Part shown: positions 1 through 9,457 of the stretch, piece by piece | How positions within the stretch are numbered: position 1 is the first letter of the stretch | Layout of the letters: each line of letters starts with the position of its first letter | Assembly (NCBI GenBank): GCA_027604705.1 | Contig: JADHYV010000052.1 | Coordinates: forward strand, 1 to 64,000 | Source of the DNA: Allomyces arbusculus | Lineage: Eukaryota; Blastocladiomycota; Blastocladiomycetes; Blastocladiales; Blastocladiaceae | Length of the DNA stretch: 64,000 nucleotides | Direction of reading: 5' to 3' | Translations under genes and position numbers: made by a program | The notes under the pieces: model-generated | Told to the model about the DNA's origin: nothing | The model's input: only the letters and a program-made list of their open reading frames with translations | The model's database searches: none

Positions 1-1269
1 TCGTCGGCTTCCGCTACCCAAGGCCAGCTGCAGGCGCAAGGTGTGCACGCGAACGGTGGCGACGTTGCCGCGGGGCAGCTCCAAGGCCAGTTCCAGACCG
101 TTGACGCGTCGGCTGCCGGTCACCATGGTGCTTCGTCGGCTTCCGCTACCCAAGGCCAGCTGCAAGCGCAAGGCGTGCACGCCAACGGCGGCGATGTGTC
201 GGCCGGGCAACTCCAGGGCCAGTTCCAGACTGTTGACGCGTCCGCGGCGGGTCACCACGGCGCCAGCAACGTGTCGGCGTCGCAGGGGCAGCTGCAGGGG
301 CAGACGATCGAGGCCTCGTCGGCCGGCCACCACGGCGCGTCGTCAGTTGACGCTACGCAGTTGCAGGGCCAGTTCCAGACCGTCAACACGTCGTCTGCCG
401 GTCACGGCTCGTCGACGGTTTCCGCCAGTCAAGCGCAGGGCCAGATCCAGACGGTCAACGCAACCGCCGACCCGTCGTGCCACGGCTCGACGACGACGGT
501 CTCGACGACGCAAGCGCAGGGCCAGGCCCAGCATGCCGATGTTTCGACCGCTGCCCACGGCTCGACGACCGTTTCGGTCGGTCAGGGCCAGGCGCAGTTC
601 CAGCAGGCCGATGTGTCGTCGGGTGCGGCCCACGGCTCGTCGACGACCGTTTCGGTCGCCCAAGGCCAGGCGCAGGCGCAGACGGCTGATGTGACGACCA
701 CGACCACGACCACCACGACGGCAGCCGACCCGCACTGCCACGACGACGGCTCGTACGTTGTGCACCACACGCAGGACGACGGCTCGTACGTTGTGCACTG
801 CCACGACGACGGCTCGTGGTTCGCTGGCCACGGTTTCGACATCTCGGCCCTCCAGGCGCAGTTCCAGGGCCAGCACATTGATATCTCGTCGGGCGCCTTC
901 TCGCACGGTTTTGACGCGTACGCTCAGCAGTTCCAGGCGCAAGCGCAGTCGGTCGGTGCTTCGGCTCACGGCCACGGCGCTGATGTTTTCGCGCAGCAGG
1001 CGCAGTTCCAGGGCCAGTCGATCGACGCTTCGTCTCACGGTCACGGCAGCGCTGATGTCTTTGCGCAGCAGGCGCAATTCCAGGGCCAGACGATCGACGC
1101 TTCCGCCTCGGGTCACGGCCACGCGGATGTCTTTGCCGCGCAGGCGCAGGGCCAGTACCAGTCGGTCAACGCCTCGGGTCACGGCGACGTCTCGGCCGTG
1201 CAGGCTCAGGGCCAGTACCAGGCCGTCGACGCGCACTCGGCCACGATCGCGCACCCGACCTGCTTCTAA
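1..1269 (+). CDS. Gln/His-rich tandem-repeat protein (5' end outside window)
   Basis: The frame is open from base 1, so only the last 422 residues are seen. It is built from about 20-24-residue repeats with a core like S-x-x-Q-x-Q-x-Q-(S/T)-(V/I)-(D/N)-A-S-x-x-G-H. A central His/Asp patch at bases 730-840 carries three copies of a D-D-G-S-(Y/W) motif with neighbouring Cys and His, followed by AQFQGQ-type repeats and a VDAHSATIAHPTCF end. The product at 51688-53313 has the same order of repeats, the same central patch and nearly the same C-terminus, so they are paralogs. No known domain is recognised. The regular Gln/Ser/Asn periodicity resembles amyloid or beta-solenoid repeat proteins; that is inference. 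The patch could bind metal. Function is unknown. The next gene downstream is 1.5 kb away on the same strand. Confidence 0.85.
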   Translation, partial: SSASATQGQLQAQGVHANGGDVAAGQLQGQFQTVDASAAGHHGASSASATQGQLQAQGVHANGGDVSAGQLQGQFQTVDASAAGHHGASNVSASQGQLQGQTIEASSAGHHGASSVDATQLQGQFQTVNTSSAGHGSSTVSASQAQGQIQTVNATADPSCHGSTTTVSTTQAQGQAQHADVSTAAHGSTTVSVGQGQAQFQQADVSSGAAHGSSTTVSVAQGQAQAQTADVTTTTTTTTTAADPHCHDDGSYVVHHTQDDGSYVVHCHDDGSWFAGHGFDISALQAQFQGQHIDISSGAFSHGFDAYAQQFQAQAQSVGASAHGHGADVFAQQAQFQGQSIDASSHGHGSADVFAQQAQFQGQTIDASASGHGHADVFAAQAQGQYQSVNASGHGDVSAVQAQGQYQAVDAHSATIAHPTCF

Positions 1270-2782
1270 GCGATTTGCATCGAGCGGTGGCTGACCGGCT
1301 TTTTGCATTTTTGCGATTTTGTGCGGTCGGTCTCGCGCGCCATCACATTCCCAATCATTCCATTCCTCTCCCCTGTTTTTGCTTGTCTCTTCTGTGTATT
1401 GGCCAACTATTTGTCGTGTCAACTGAATAACGCGTCTATTGCCAACATTTTGGTTCGTTCGGGTCGTGCCTCTGACAGGAACATGTCACCCCTTGTTCCG
1501 TACAGGAGTGTCGTGAAAAGTGGTGGTCTCGAGGGTCTTGCTCATCAGCATGGGCGGTTTTGACCATGGCGCGTCGAAAAGGGAGTGTCGCAGAGAAGGT
1601 GATCATCATGAACATTGCTCCTGTCGCAATTCAAACTGGTTTAATGTCATGTTGTCTCTAGCTGTCAAATTGGCAACATTCATTCAATCCAGCTTCTTTC
1701 GCGCGTGCCGTGCGTGAATCTGTTTGTGTGTTCATTCCGGCGAAAAGGAAACTTGCGCGCGGTTGCCGTGTGCCGGCACTTTTGGACCCCTGCATAGGCA
1801 TGAAGGCAGAGCGTTCAGCTAGATTTATTCGTGGCGGTACATCGAGCGTCGTCATGCTTGCAGGCGTCAGTCCCATCGTTCGCTTCGCATTGGTTGATAC
1901 TTTCGCCTTCAAGATGCCACTCTCTGTACGTCACATACCAGTTAATGGAGGTTCTCTCTTTGCGCAATGGCCGTCATGCATTAGTGAGACACAACTGAGC
2001 AAGAAGCATCGTTCTCTCGCGCAGATCGTTGGCCGTGTTACTTGACCATCGATCCACTCATCTCGTCTGTGACGTTGCGATCACCGACGGCCGATTTTGC
2101 CCAGACAACGCAACGTGACAGCGCGCCGCGAAGAAGTTCGGGGAGTGAAGTCACAAGAAGGGCTATCCTTTTGACAGCAAGACGATCGGCCACACGCCTT
2201 TGATTGTCTAGCTTGCATCGCTGAGCAGAAAACGACGCGCCAAGATTGCGCCGCTCTTCACGGCAGATTAGGTGTGCCGACATGAAGACCTCTGTTCGTC
2301 TTTTGATTAACCTTCCGTGCGTGTTTGGATCATGGGCACCGCCACCCCTAATTGTGGGCATTGTACGAGCTGCCGAAGGCAGCGAAGTGCAATGCTCGTT
2401 GTTTGAACACGAACAACGCGGAAGCGTTCATGTGCCTTTGCCATCAATAGATGAGATAGGCACATGAACGCTGTAAAGTTGTGAAGTGTGACGTACAATG
2501 GCACAATAACACTTTTCGCGTTGCAAGATGGCATGTATATGAGCCAAGCGCCCTGCGGCTGGATGAACGGCACCCGAATAAATGCCACTACGTCTTTTTT
2601 TCTTTGAGCTCTCACAAGTTGACATTCCAAGTCAACAAGCCAGCAGACAGAACCATGAACAACTGAACGTGACTTGGTGGATCTTGCAAGATGCATTCAA
2701 TGTGACGTGGTCCAATCCAATGAAAAGTATGGGTACATCATGGCAAATCAGCCCTTCTCTCTCGTCAGATTCCATCACAAAC
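1270..2782. other. Intergenic, no gene recognised
   Basis: About 1.5 kb without a convincing ORF: open frames here lack ATG starts or codon bias. It holds one perfect inverted repeat (listed separately) and presumably the 3' UTR of the repeat gene and the promoter of the chagasin-like gene. Confidence 0.5.
2423..2472. repeat. Perfect 15-bp inverted repeat with 20-base loop
   Basis: AGCGTTCATGTGCCT at 2423-2437 is repeated as its exact reverse complement at 2458-2472, so a 15-bp stem can form. It lies about 310 bases upstream of the chosen ATG of the chagasin-like gene. It could be a hairpin in the 5' leader, a binding site for a dimeric factor, or the remains of a small palindromic insertion. 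Confidence 0.8.
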
Positions 2783-3796
2783 ATGGCCGTGACCGAGAAT
2801 TACGTGCGTATCGGCGAATTTTTCACGATTGACCTCGATGAGGATCCAAGCTCTGGCTTCTGCTGGGTCCTGCAACTGTCGCCTTTGAAGCACGTTCACG
2901 CGAGAAGCGAAGAGTTCTACTCGCCTGCCACCAGCAGTACGCACACGCAGGACACTGGCGCCTGCGGCACGCGAGTCTTCACGTTCATCGGCCTGACGAC
3001 AGGCAGCGAAGTGATCAAGTTTGAGCTCAAGCGCGACTCGACCGTCTTACAAACGCATCTTGTTCATGTTCAAGTGACTTGTGTCGTCGACACGCTCGAT
3101 GTTGATGAGGTGATTTCTGTGCAGTTGGGCGACGAATTCAAGATCATGCTCTGGCATTCCACCGCTGACGGGGCGGTTGATTTCCAATGGACGTTTGCTG
3201 GGCCGTTTGACCTGGCCAACGTTCTGAACACGTCTTGGCCCACCCAGGGCGGTCTGGGACCTGGTGGCATTGTTCGCCATTTGAAGTATGAGGTAGTTCT
3301 CATGAAGGCCACCGCTGTCGGCGCCGCCGTCATTTCGTTTGAAAAGAAGCAGTTGGAAATTGAGACACCCGAGCTGTACAGAGTGCTGCTCCATGTCAAA
3401 CCAATCTTGCCGCCAGAACCACCGCGGATTGACAAGACAGTGACGGTGACGGTCGGCGAGAAATTTAAGGTCGCGCTGAGTGCGAATCATACGACCGCGT
3501 GCAGGTGGGCATTTCGTGGTCCGTCCAATCTCGTCAGCTTCAAGGGATCCAAGTACATTTCAGCGGACGCCCCATCTGGCGCCTGTGGCGTTGGTGGCAA
3601 GGAAAAGTTCAAGTTTATCGCAACTACTCCTGGCTCAGAGGTGATTACAATCGAGGAAATGGGTCCCGGTATGCCAGCCTTCCGGAAGTTCAATTTCTGT
3701 GTGACGGTTACACCAAAGAAGGGACTGTTTCGGTTCAACAGCTCAAACTCAGGGAGTGGTGGAGTATGGAGTGTAGTGCGCCGTTCGTCGTCTTGA
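2783..3796 (+). CDS. Three-domain chagasin-like (I42) protein, divergent
   Basis: Product of 337 residues if the ATG at 2783 is used. That start matches the paralogs at 18954 and 20999, where an RVGD-type strand follows about a dozen residues after Met; in-frame ATGs at 2720 and 2729 would add about 20 residues. Three consecutive domains show the chagasin pattern: a (V/L)G(D/E)xF strand, a loop related to N-P-T-T-G-(F/Y)-x-W, then G-x-G-G-xxx-F-x-F and a final beta strand. The inhibitory loops have drifted (D-P-S-S-G-F-C-W, a D-F-Q-W loop, N-H-T-T-A-C-R-W), and domain 3 keeps G-V-G-G-K-E-K-F-K-F. Chagasin proteins inhibit papain-family cysteine proteases. The altered loops suggest changed specificity or loss of inhibition. 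Unlike its paralogs it has no Met-Pro linker. No signal peptide is evident from this start. Confidence 0.75.
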   Translation: MAVTENYVRIGEFFTIDLDEDPSSGFCWVLQLSPLKHVHARSEEFYSPATSSTHTQDTGACGTRVFTFIGLTTGSEVIKFELKRDSTVLQTHLVHVQVTCVVDTLDVDEVISVQLGDEFKIMLWHSTADGAVDFQWTFAGPFDLANVLNTSWPTQGGLGPGGIVRHLKYEVVLMKATAVGAAVISFEKKQLEIETPELYRVLLHVKPILPPEPPRIDKTVTVTVGEKFKVALSANHTTACRWAFRGPSNLVSFKGSKYISADAPSGACGVGGKEKFKFIATTPGSEVITIEEMGPGMPAFRKFNFCVTVTPKKGLFRFNSSNSGSGGVWSVVRRSSS

Positions 3797-4317
3797 GGCA
3801 TGGGGGATAGCCAAGTAATAGTGATCCGGGCGAGGTTGTCATTACCAACAGCCACAATCATTTTTGTCGAAAAGAAAAGGGTGGAGAGTGTTTTATACAC
3901 TGCTGGAGATATTCCGCAAAGCGTTACTCATTAGGAAGATAGATGAATGTGAAGAAGGAGTGGATGGAAGGATCATGACGCCGACGCTGAGTAGAGGCAT
4001 GGACAGATTCATCAGCAACACGGCCACGACAATCGATCGAGCGTGACGCGGCCACAGTATTTCATACGACAGTCGCGCTTGCCCTGCGCGAATTAATAGC
4101 GATGTGTCTGCCGCACATGAGGGGGCTCAGTTTGCACCAACTGTGACTATTCAAGGTTCAAAAACGGACGGTTTCAAGCAAAGGTCGCCGGGTATCGTCT
4201 CTGTGCCGCCGCCATAGCAGCAATCCGCGCGATCTTTTCCCGTCGGTGAAGAGCCACGAGCACCGTCGGAGACCCCCCAGAAATCAATCACCGCATCTCT
4301 CCATTTCATTTCCTACT
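3797..4317. other. Intergenic between convergent genes
   Basis: About 520 bases between the stop of the chagasin-like gene and the stop of NPR3. It presumably holds both 3' UTRs. No gene or clear structure is seen. Confidence 0.5.
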
Positions 4318-7300
4318 CTATGGATGCATCACCGTAATCAACTCCTGCGCATACGCGCTCAACACCCTGTTTAGCTCCTTGCGCTCCACCCCGGTCCGGT
4401 ACGCAATCTCATCCGTATGGAACCGGCCCGTAAAATACAGCGCGACGCGCTCAAACGTGGCCGCATACGCCGGATTCGAGCTGCCCACCATCTTCACCCA
4501 TTCTCGCACGCCCTTGGGCACCGCCGCCCACCCGGCCCCTCCCGCGCCCACGGGCAAAACACATTTGCGTTCCTCGGGTCGCGGCGCGCCCGCCGCGCCC
4601 GATACCCCCGCGGCCGCACCGAGAACCGCGGGCGCGCCTTCGGCGCCGCACAGTTGCTCGAAGTCGGCGAGGGCCAGCCCGGGCACACGCGCGAGGATTT
4701 CGGGCACCTTGAGGTAGACGTACCGGTGCACTTGCAGGAGGGCGCCACGCGCGACGAGCAACGCTGCGGCTTGTAAGGCAAGGTTGCGTTCGTCCGGGGT
4801 GGGGGCCGAGAAGAGCGTGCGTTTGGACGTCAAGTCGGCGATCACGGTCAGCAAGTCGAGTGTCGGGAACATGCGCCGAAACTCGGCCGCGAGAGTGGGC
4901 GCGTCGGGTGCGGGTACGTCGCCTGTGGCCGTGGACGTTGTCGGGCGCAACGGCGCGCCGGAACCGGGCAAGTCCTCGTCGAACACGGCCCCGCCGACAC
5001 GCGCGTCCCAGTCGGTCACGGGCAGACTCGCGGCGTGCGGCATCCGTGCGGCCGAGGCCGCACTGGGCGCGACGAGTTGACGCAAATCGAGGTCCGGGTG
5101 CACCTGGAACATGTTCTTGAATGCGACCGGGTGAATGATACGCGCTTTCCCCCACCGGATCAGGTGCGCAGCGACGCGCAGGATCTGGTACAGCGGGACC
5201 TGGAAGTGCAGATGCGCCTCCACAAACGACTGGTTCGGGTGGATCCACTGCACGAACGCGCGCACCAGCGGGCTCGCGTCTGAGGGGAGAGCGCGCAGGA
5301 CCGCATCCCGGTCCCCAACCAGTGCGAGCGAGTGGTAGCTGCGGATCAGCGGGAAGTAGGCACCGCGATCGGCCGCGTCGATGCCGAGCGCCGCGGCACA
5401 CGGGTCCGGCTCGAACTCGACGTATTCGTTCTCGTCGTCGGACCCCGCCCACGGCCGGTTCCGTTCGTCGTTCGGGTCGTCGTCGTAGTAGTCCAAGTCG
5501 GTCAAGTCGTCGTCCCCCGCGGGCTCCGGCTCGAGATGATCCAGCGCGAGCACGTGCCGCGCCGCCGGGACACGGTGTGCCGGAATATGCAGCGTCAATT
5601 CAATGTGGTTGTTGATGACCACGTGCACGGGCGGTGCACCTCTTCCACGCGCGCCGACCGCGTACAGCTGCGCCATCAAATCGACGAGCGAATATGGGTC
5701 TTCGTCGGCGTCGGTCGCGGGCCCCGTGCGGGACATACCCGACGCGGCCGCACTCGCCATCGCCTCGGCCGACTCGGCCGACGTCGGCGGCGTGCGCATC
5801 CCGAGCCCGACACTCGATCCGGTCCGCGACGCGGCAGTCGCACCGTCGCGCATTGCCAGCAGTTCCTCGGCGTGCCGCCGGACGTACTCGGACCGCACCT
5901 GCTCGTGCCGCAGCGCGCGGGTCACGGGCGCGGCCACGTGGTGGTACAATGCCTCGACAAAGTCGCGCGTCGCGGGCCCCGCGTCCTGGACGAGAAACAC
6001 GACGTGGAACATACTAATATGGAACCGGTGCGCGTGCCGCGGGTGCGCGCTTGCGTCCCTTCGCCGGCGCCTTGACTGCGTCCGCGTCCGCGCGCGCGGT
6101 TTCGCCGACGCCCGTAGCCGCATCCCGTCCGCGGCTGTGCGCGTGCCTGCGCGTCCCGTACGTCCGAGCGGCGGTAAATTCTCCGAGTTGACGGTACTAC
6201 TACGCCGGCGCGGGACGAGGAACGACGCGTGCAGGTCGTCGTCGTCGGACGACGACGAGTCGAGCGCGTGCGGCCGGACACTGGCGTCGAGGTCGTCATC
6301 GAGATCGTCGTCGTCGAGATCGTCGTGGTCGCTGTCGGACGGCCACCCGAGCGGTCCGTTGCGCTCGTACTCGTCCGGGTCGAACGTGTCCCCGCCGACT
6401 GCCGAGTCGTGCTGCCACGGGTCGTGGTCGTCTTGGTAGTACGGGTGGTCGCCGTCGCTCTCGTCAGAATCAGAGTCGTCTTCGTGGTCGGTGGTCGCGG
6501 TACCGCCACCTTGCGGCACGTCGGTATCGCTGCCCGCCTCGGACTCGGACGATGAACGCTCGACCGTGGTCGTAGCCTGTGCGGCACGGCGCGACCGGCC
6601 GCGACGATGTGCACCCGCCACCGCCGGGGCACCTTCGAGGGCCTCCTCCTGCATCCGCTTCTGTTGTTCTTGCAGCTGGATCTGCGCCTCGCGCGCGTAC
6701 CGCCGCATGCGCCGGCGGTAGTACGGCGCGATCCCCGGTACGTTGGCGTACCGCGGGGCCAGTTTCGCGCCCGTGAGCGCAACCGGCAACCCAATCATGA
6801 TCAAGTCGCCGAGCTGTAATTCAAACCGCGAGTCGCAGCATGGCGCCTTGGGCGCGACCAGCCGGGCAAACGTTTGCAAGTCGATACCGAGAATATGCGT
6901 CGGCGCGGCAGCGGCGGTCGGGACGCCAATCGCGGGCGTCGGTGGCGGCGGGACGCGTGGGGACTGCGCGGGGGAGACGATTGGAGTCGCCCCGGACCCA
7001 AGCGTGCTTGGGCGGAGTGCAGGGAGGACGGGTGGGGGTGGAGCCGCGGTTGGCGCAGGTGGGGCGTCGTACACGGCGGCACTCGCGTGCGACGGCGCGA
7101 TCGACGGAACAGGCGTGGTCGTGCTCCCGGCAAGCGTCACGATCGACGCGGCCGTGCCCGGGCGCAGAATGCTGGCTGCCGCAGGGCGCGCGTCGATCGT
7201 GAGCGCAGCTTCCCCGAGGCGTGGACTGGGGCCCGTGCCGTTTGCCATCGTCGATCCGGTCGCGTCGTTGGTTGCGGTACCCGTACCGCCAGGGCCTGCA

Positions 7301-7650
7301 ACGTTGCCCATGGCGTTACTCGCCGACAGACTGAACCGGCGCGAGAGGTCGGCCGAGACGGGACATCGCGCGAGATCGACTTGGTGCTGGTCAGCGCCGA
7401 GCACGTCCGAGACGAGGGCTGGGACGGGCGTCGCCATGTCGCGTCCGCGTGCGAGTGAGAGCGGTAATCTGCCGGGTGGAGGCGCGATTGGGGACGCGTG
7501 CGTGCGTGGCGAAGAGCGGTGGTATTGCGCTTGTTCGGCGGCGTTGGCCCATTGTTGCGGGTGCGCGGCGCGCGTCGGGTTGGACGGCGCGTGCGCAACG
7601 ACGTGGTGGCCACGCGATGAACTCGCGACGAGACACACGGCGAGGAGCAT
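4318..7650 (-). CDS. NPR3: Nitrogen permease regulator 3 (GATOR1/SEACIT subunit)
   Basis: Single-exon gene of 1110 residues (yeast Npr3 is of similar size). The N-terminus MLLAVCLVASSSRG fits the first strand of the Npr3 longin domain, which decides the start at 7650; upstream in-frame codons contain no ATG. The longin domain resumes near ILGIDLQTFARLVAPK and FELQLGDLIMIGLP after a Ser/Pro/Ala-rich insert. An acidic low-complexity stretch (many Asp/Ser, about 6200-6550) follows. The middle Npr3 region contains HISMFHVVFLVQ and VVINNHIELTLHIP. The C-terminal winged-helix part ends in YFTGRFHTDEIAYRTGV and an ELITVMHP tail, typical of the family. With Npr2 and Iml1 it acts as a GTPase-activating complex toward Gtr/Rag GTPases at the vacuole and restrains TORC1. 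The window also encodes a LAMTOR1-like scaffold (61228-61863). Confidence 0.9.
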   Translation of the reverse strand: MLLAVCLVASSSRGHHVVAHAPSNPTRAAHPQQWANAAEQAQYHRSSPRTHASPIAPPPGRLPLSLARGRDMATPVPALVSDVLGADQHQVDLARCPVSADLSRRFSLSASNAMGNVAGPGGTGTATNDATGSTMANGTGPSPRLGEAALTIDARPAAASILRPGTAASIVTLAGSTTTPVPSIAPSHASAAVYDAPPAPTAAPPPPVLPALRPSTLGSGATPIVSPAQSPRVPPPPTPAIGVPTAAAAPTHILGIDLQTFARLVAPKAPCCDSRFELQLGDLIMIGLPVALTGAKLAPRYANVPGIAPYYRRRMRRYAREAQIQLQEQQKRMQEEALEGAPAVAGAHRRGRSRRAAQATTTVERSSSESEAGSDTDVPQGGGTATTDHEDDSDSDESDGDHPYYQDDHDPWQHDSAVGGDTFDPDEYERNGPLGWPSDSDHDDLDDDDLDDDLDASVRPHALDSSSSDDDDLHASFLVPRRRSSTVNSENLPPLGRTGRAGTRTAADGMRLRASAKPRARTRTQSRRRRRDASAHPRHAHRFHISMFHVVFLVQDAGPATRDFVEALYHHVAAPVTRALRHEQVRSEYVRRHAEELLAMRDGATAASRTGSSVGLGMRTPPTSAESAEAMASAAASGMSRTGPATDADEDPYSLVDLMAQLYAVGARGRGAPPVHVVINNHIELTLHIPAHRVPAARHVLALDHLEPEPAGDDDLTDLDYYDDDPNDERNRPWAGSDDENEYVEFEPDPCAAALGIDAADRGAYFPLIRSYHSLALVGDRDAVLRALPSDASPLVRAFVQWIHPNQSFVEAHLHFQVPLYQILRVAAHLIRWGKARIIHPVAFKNMFQVHPDLDLRQLVAPSAASAARMPHAASLPVTDWDARVGGAVFDEDLPGSGAPLRPTTSTATGDVPAPDAPTLAAEFRRMFPTLDLLTVIADLTSKRTLFSAPTPDERNLALQAAALLVARGALLQVHRYVYLKVPEILARVPGLALADFEQLCGAEGAPAVLGAAAGVSGAAGAPRPEERKCVLPVGAGGAGWAAVPKGVREWVKMVGSSNPAYAATFERVALYFTGRFHTDEIAYRTGVERKELNRVLSAYAQELITVMHP

Positions 7651-8761
7651 GGTGATCGTCGGGGTGGTTGGGTTGCAGTGGTTGCTGGTGGTCGATCGCG
7701 GCCGGATGGTTCCTTGGGCACGACGGCGCGCTCCCTGGTCGTGATCCAAGCCGTTGCGGGTCTTTGCGTGAAGTTGGCCCGGTGGTCGACGTCTTTACAC
7801 ATGCATCCTCGTGCCGAAGTCGTTGTCGTCGCCGTCGCGGTCGTGCCGACACGATCAATGTGGGTTGAGAACGACGCGTTGCTTGGCTGGGAGAGTGCCC
7901 ATGACAACCAGTCACCCGCATCGCATGCCACACGCATCGCATATTTTCCAACCACGCACCTCTCCTCCACCATTCCCCCTCAAAACTGCAGCCGTCCCCG
8001 CACCCGTCTCTGCTCTCTTTATCTCAGCACGATTTTCCTTAGATCACACCGCGGGCCGCACCAGTTTCCTGCTGGGCGCGAGCCACCTGCTTATCGGCAG
8101 CGTTATGGCGGTGTCTTGAGTCAACCTCATGCCAGAGTCAAGCGACCCCGGCTGCGCCCCGTCGATCCACCCGCGACCTCTCGACCTCACCTCGCCGCAC
8201 GTCTCGCCACTCCGACCTGTCGTTCATTCGGCGGACGCACCCGCAACCCCGCCCGGCTCCATCCCCAATCGACGCCACCTGCCGCATCGCCGCCCGCCCA
8301 CCCCGCGAGTTTTTTGTGGACCGGGTTTGGGCGGTTTGCGGCGCTCGGCGTCCGGGGACGAGTGGTCGGATGGGACTTGCGAGTGTCGGGGGCACGCACG
8401 TTTAGTCCGTGTCTTGTTTGGTTTGTGCGAGCGCGTTGGCGCGGGGTTGACGGGACGGGGTTTCGTGCGAGGACGCAGCCACCTTGTAGTTCCAGTCGGT
8501 GCGGGCCGATGCTTTGGCGGGGATCCAAGTGAGCGTCTCCATCGCTGGTGTCCCCGGCCCGCCCGACAGATATTATTTTTACGCTTTGCTGGTTTTATGT
8601 GTGTTGGAAAAACCTTCTTGCTGGCTCGCCGAAGCGAGGAGATTCGCGGCCAGGAGAACTGACGCGGCTTTCGAAGAAAAGACAACGCAAAACGAAAGAA
8701 TCACAGCTTCCGTCAAAATGCTCGGGTAGGATCTGTAAGGTCTCACAGGAAACACACCACC
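7651..8761. other. Intergenic, NPR3 promoter side; weak ORF only
   Basis: About 1.1 kb between the NPR3 start and the tRNA. An ATG-started frame at 8129-8662 (177 codons) exists, but overlapping long frames occur in other registers, as expected in such GC-rich DNA, and it resembles no family. I do not call it a gene. Confidence 0.4.
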
Positions 8762-8843
8762 GACTACGTGGCCGAGTGGTTAAGGCGTCAGACTTGAAAT
8801 CTGATGGGATTTTCCCGCACAGGTTCGAACCCTGTCGTAGTCG
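8762..8843 (+). tRNA. tRNA-Ser (anticodon TGA)
   Basis: Complete 82-base type II tRNA. The acceptor stem GACTACG pairs with CGTAGTC; the D arm is GCCGAGTGGTTAAGGC. The anticodon stem TCAGA/TCTGA encloses CTTGAAA with anticodon TGA (reads UCA, Ser). A long variable arm (GGGATTTTCCC) is present, as expected for serine tRNAs. The T arm is ACAGG-TTCGAAC-CCTGT and the discriminator base is G. There is no intron and no encoded CCA. A strong T-run terminator is not seen directly after it; the first short T tract is about 30 bases downstream. Confidence 0.97.
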
Positions 8844-9039
8844 TCCTTCTTGAGACGAGCACCAACTCATCATCCTTTCGTGAAACCTATTACGCCGCCA
8901 CCGTGGAATCCTTATTGGCAGCTCGCCCGGTCTTTCACTCGTCGTGAAAGGAAAGCGCTAGAGTACGGCCGCAGCTTCTGAATGATGCCATCCCATTCTT
9001 TTCCACGCGACTTGCTCTTGCTCTCAAACAAGTGCCTCA

Positions 9040-9255
9040 TTAACCTCGACTGGCGTCCCCGCCCTGGCCGCGGGTCCCCGCCCTAACCGCCATCGCCGTC
9101 TGCTCTCGTAACACGCGTACCTTCTTCAAGTGCGCGCGCGGACGAGTCGTCGAATTCTGGTACATGCAGGTGGGCATGATCTCTTTGATAAAAAGCTCCA
9201 CAGATGGCGGGATTGCCACATCGACGCACTTGCCAGCAATCTCGGCGGCGCCCGG
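9040..9255 (-). pseudogene. Decayed copy of the 3' end of the neighbouring RhoGAP-like gene
   Basis: The minus-strand reading RAHLKKVRVLREQTAMAVRA matches RAHLNEVGVLRERTAMVVRA near the C-terminus of the gene at 9458-13160, at both DNA and protein level, then the reading degenerates. Upstream of it the same frame reads a plausible coding segment (AGKCVDVAIPPSVELFIKEI and on) that the intact gene lacks, ending at a possible GTACGC splice donor. I read this as a tandem partial duplicate that has decayed. Whether any of it is still transcribed cannot be seen. Confidence 0.6.
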
Positions 9256-9457
9256 GATAGGTGCGGCATTAGGTGAACGAGCAGGCGGGCGGGCGGGCAC
9301 CGGCGGCAGGCATAACGTGTGGGGGCGGCGACGTGACGTGGGTGCAAGTGCAGCTGGCGTGAGACACAGCAATGGTTGAGCAGGACGGGAACGCACAATC
9401 TCACTCCAAACAATTATCTACGTCAATATTATCGTGTCCTCCACCCACAACGCACTC

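Noticed and set aside
5332-6075. Long open frames antisense to NPR3 and other GC-rich genes
   Set aside because: In DNA this GC-rich, antisense and shifted frames stay open by chance. Their translations are Arg/Ala/Pro-rich noise and the family evidence is all on the other strand.
7678-8532. 284-codon frame between NPR3 and the tRNA
   Set aside because: Covers the NPR3 5' end and promoter antisense; no proper similarity or splice structure.
8129-8662. 177-codon ATG-started frame before the tRNA
   Set aside because: Overlaps equally long frames in other registers, resembles no family and has noise-like composition.
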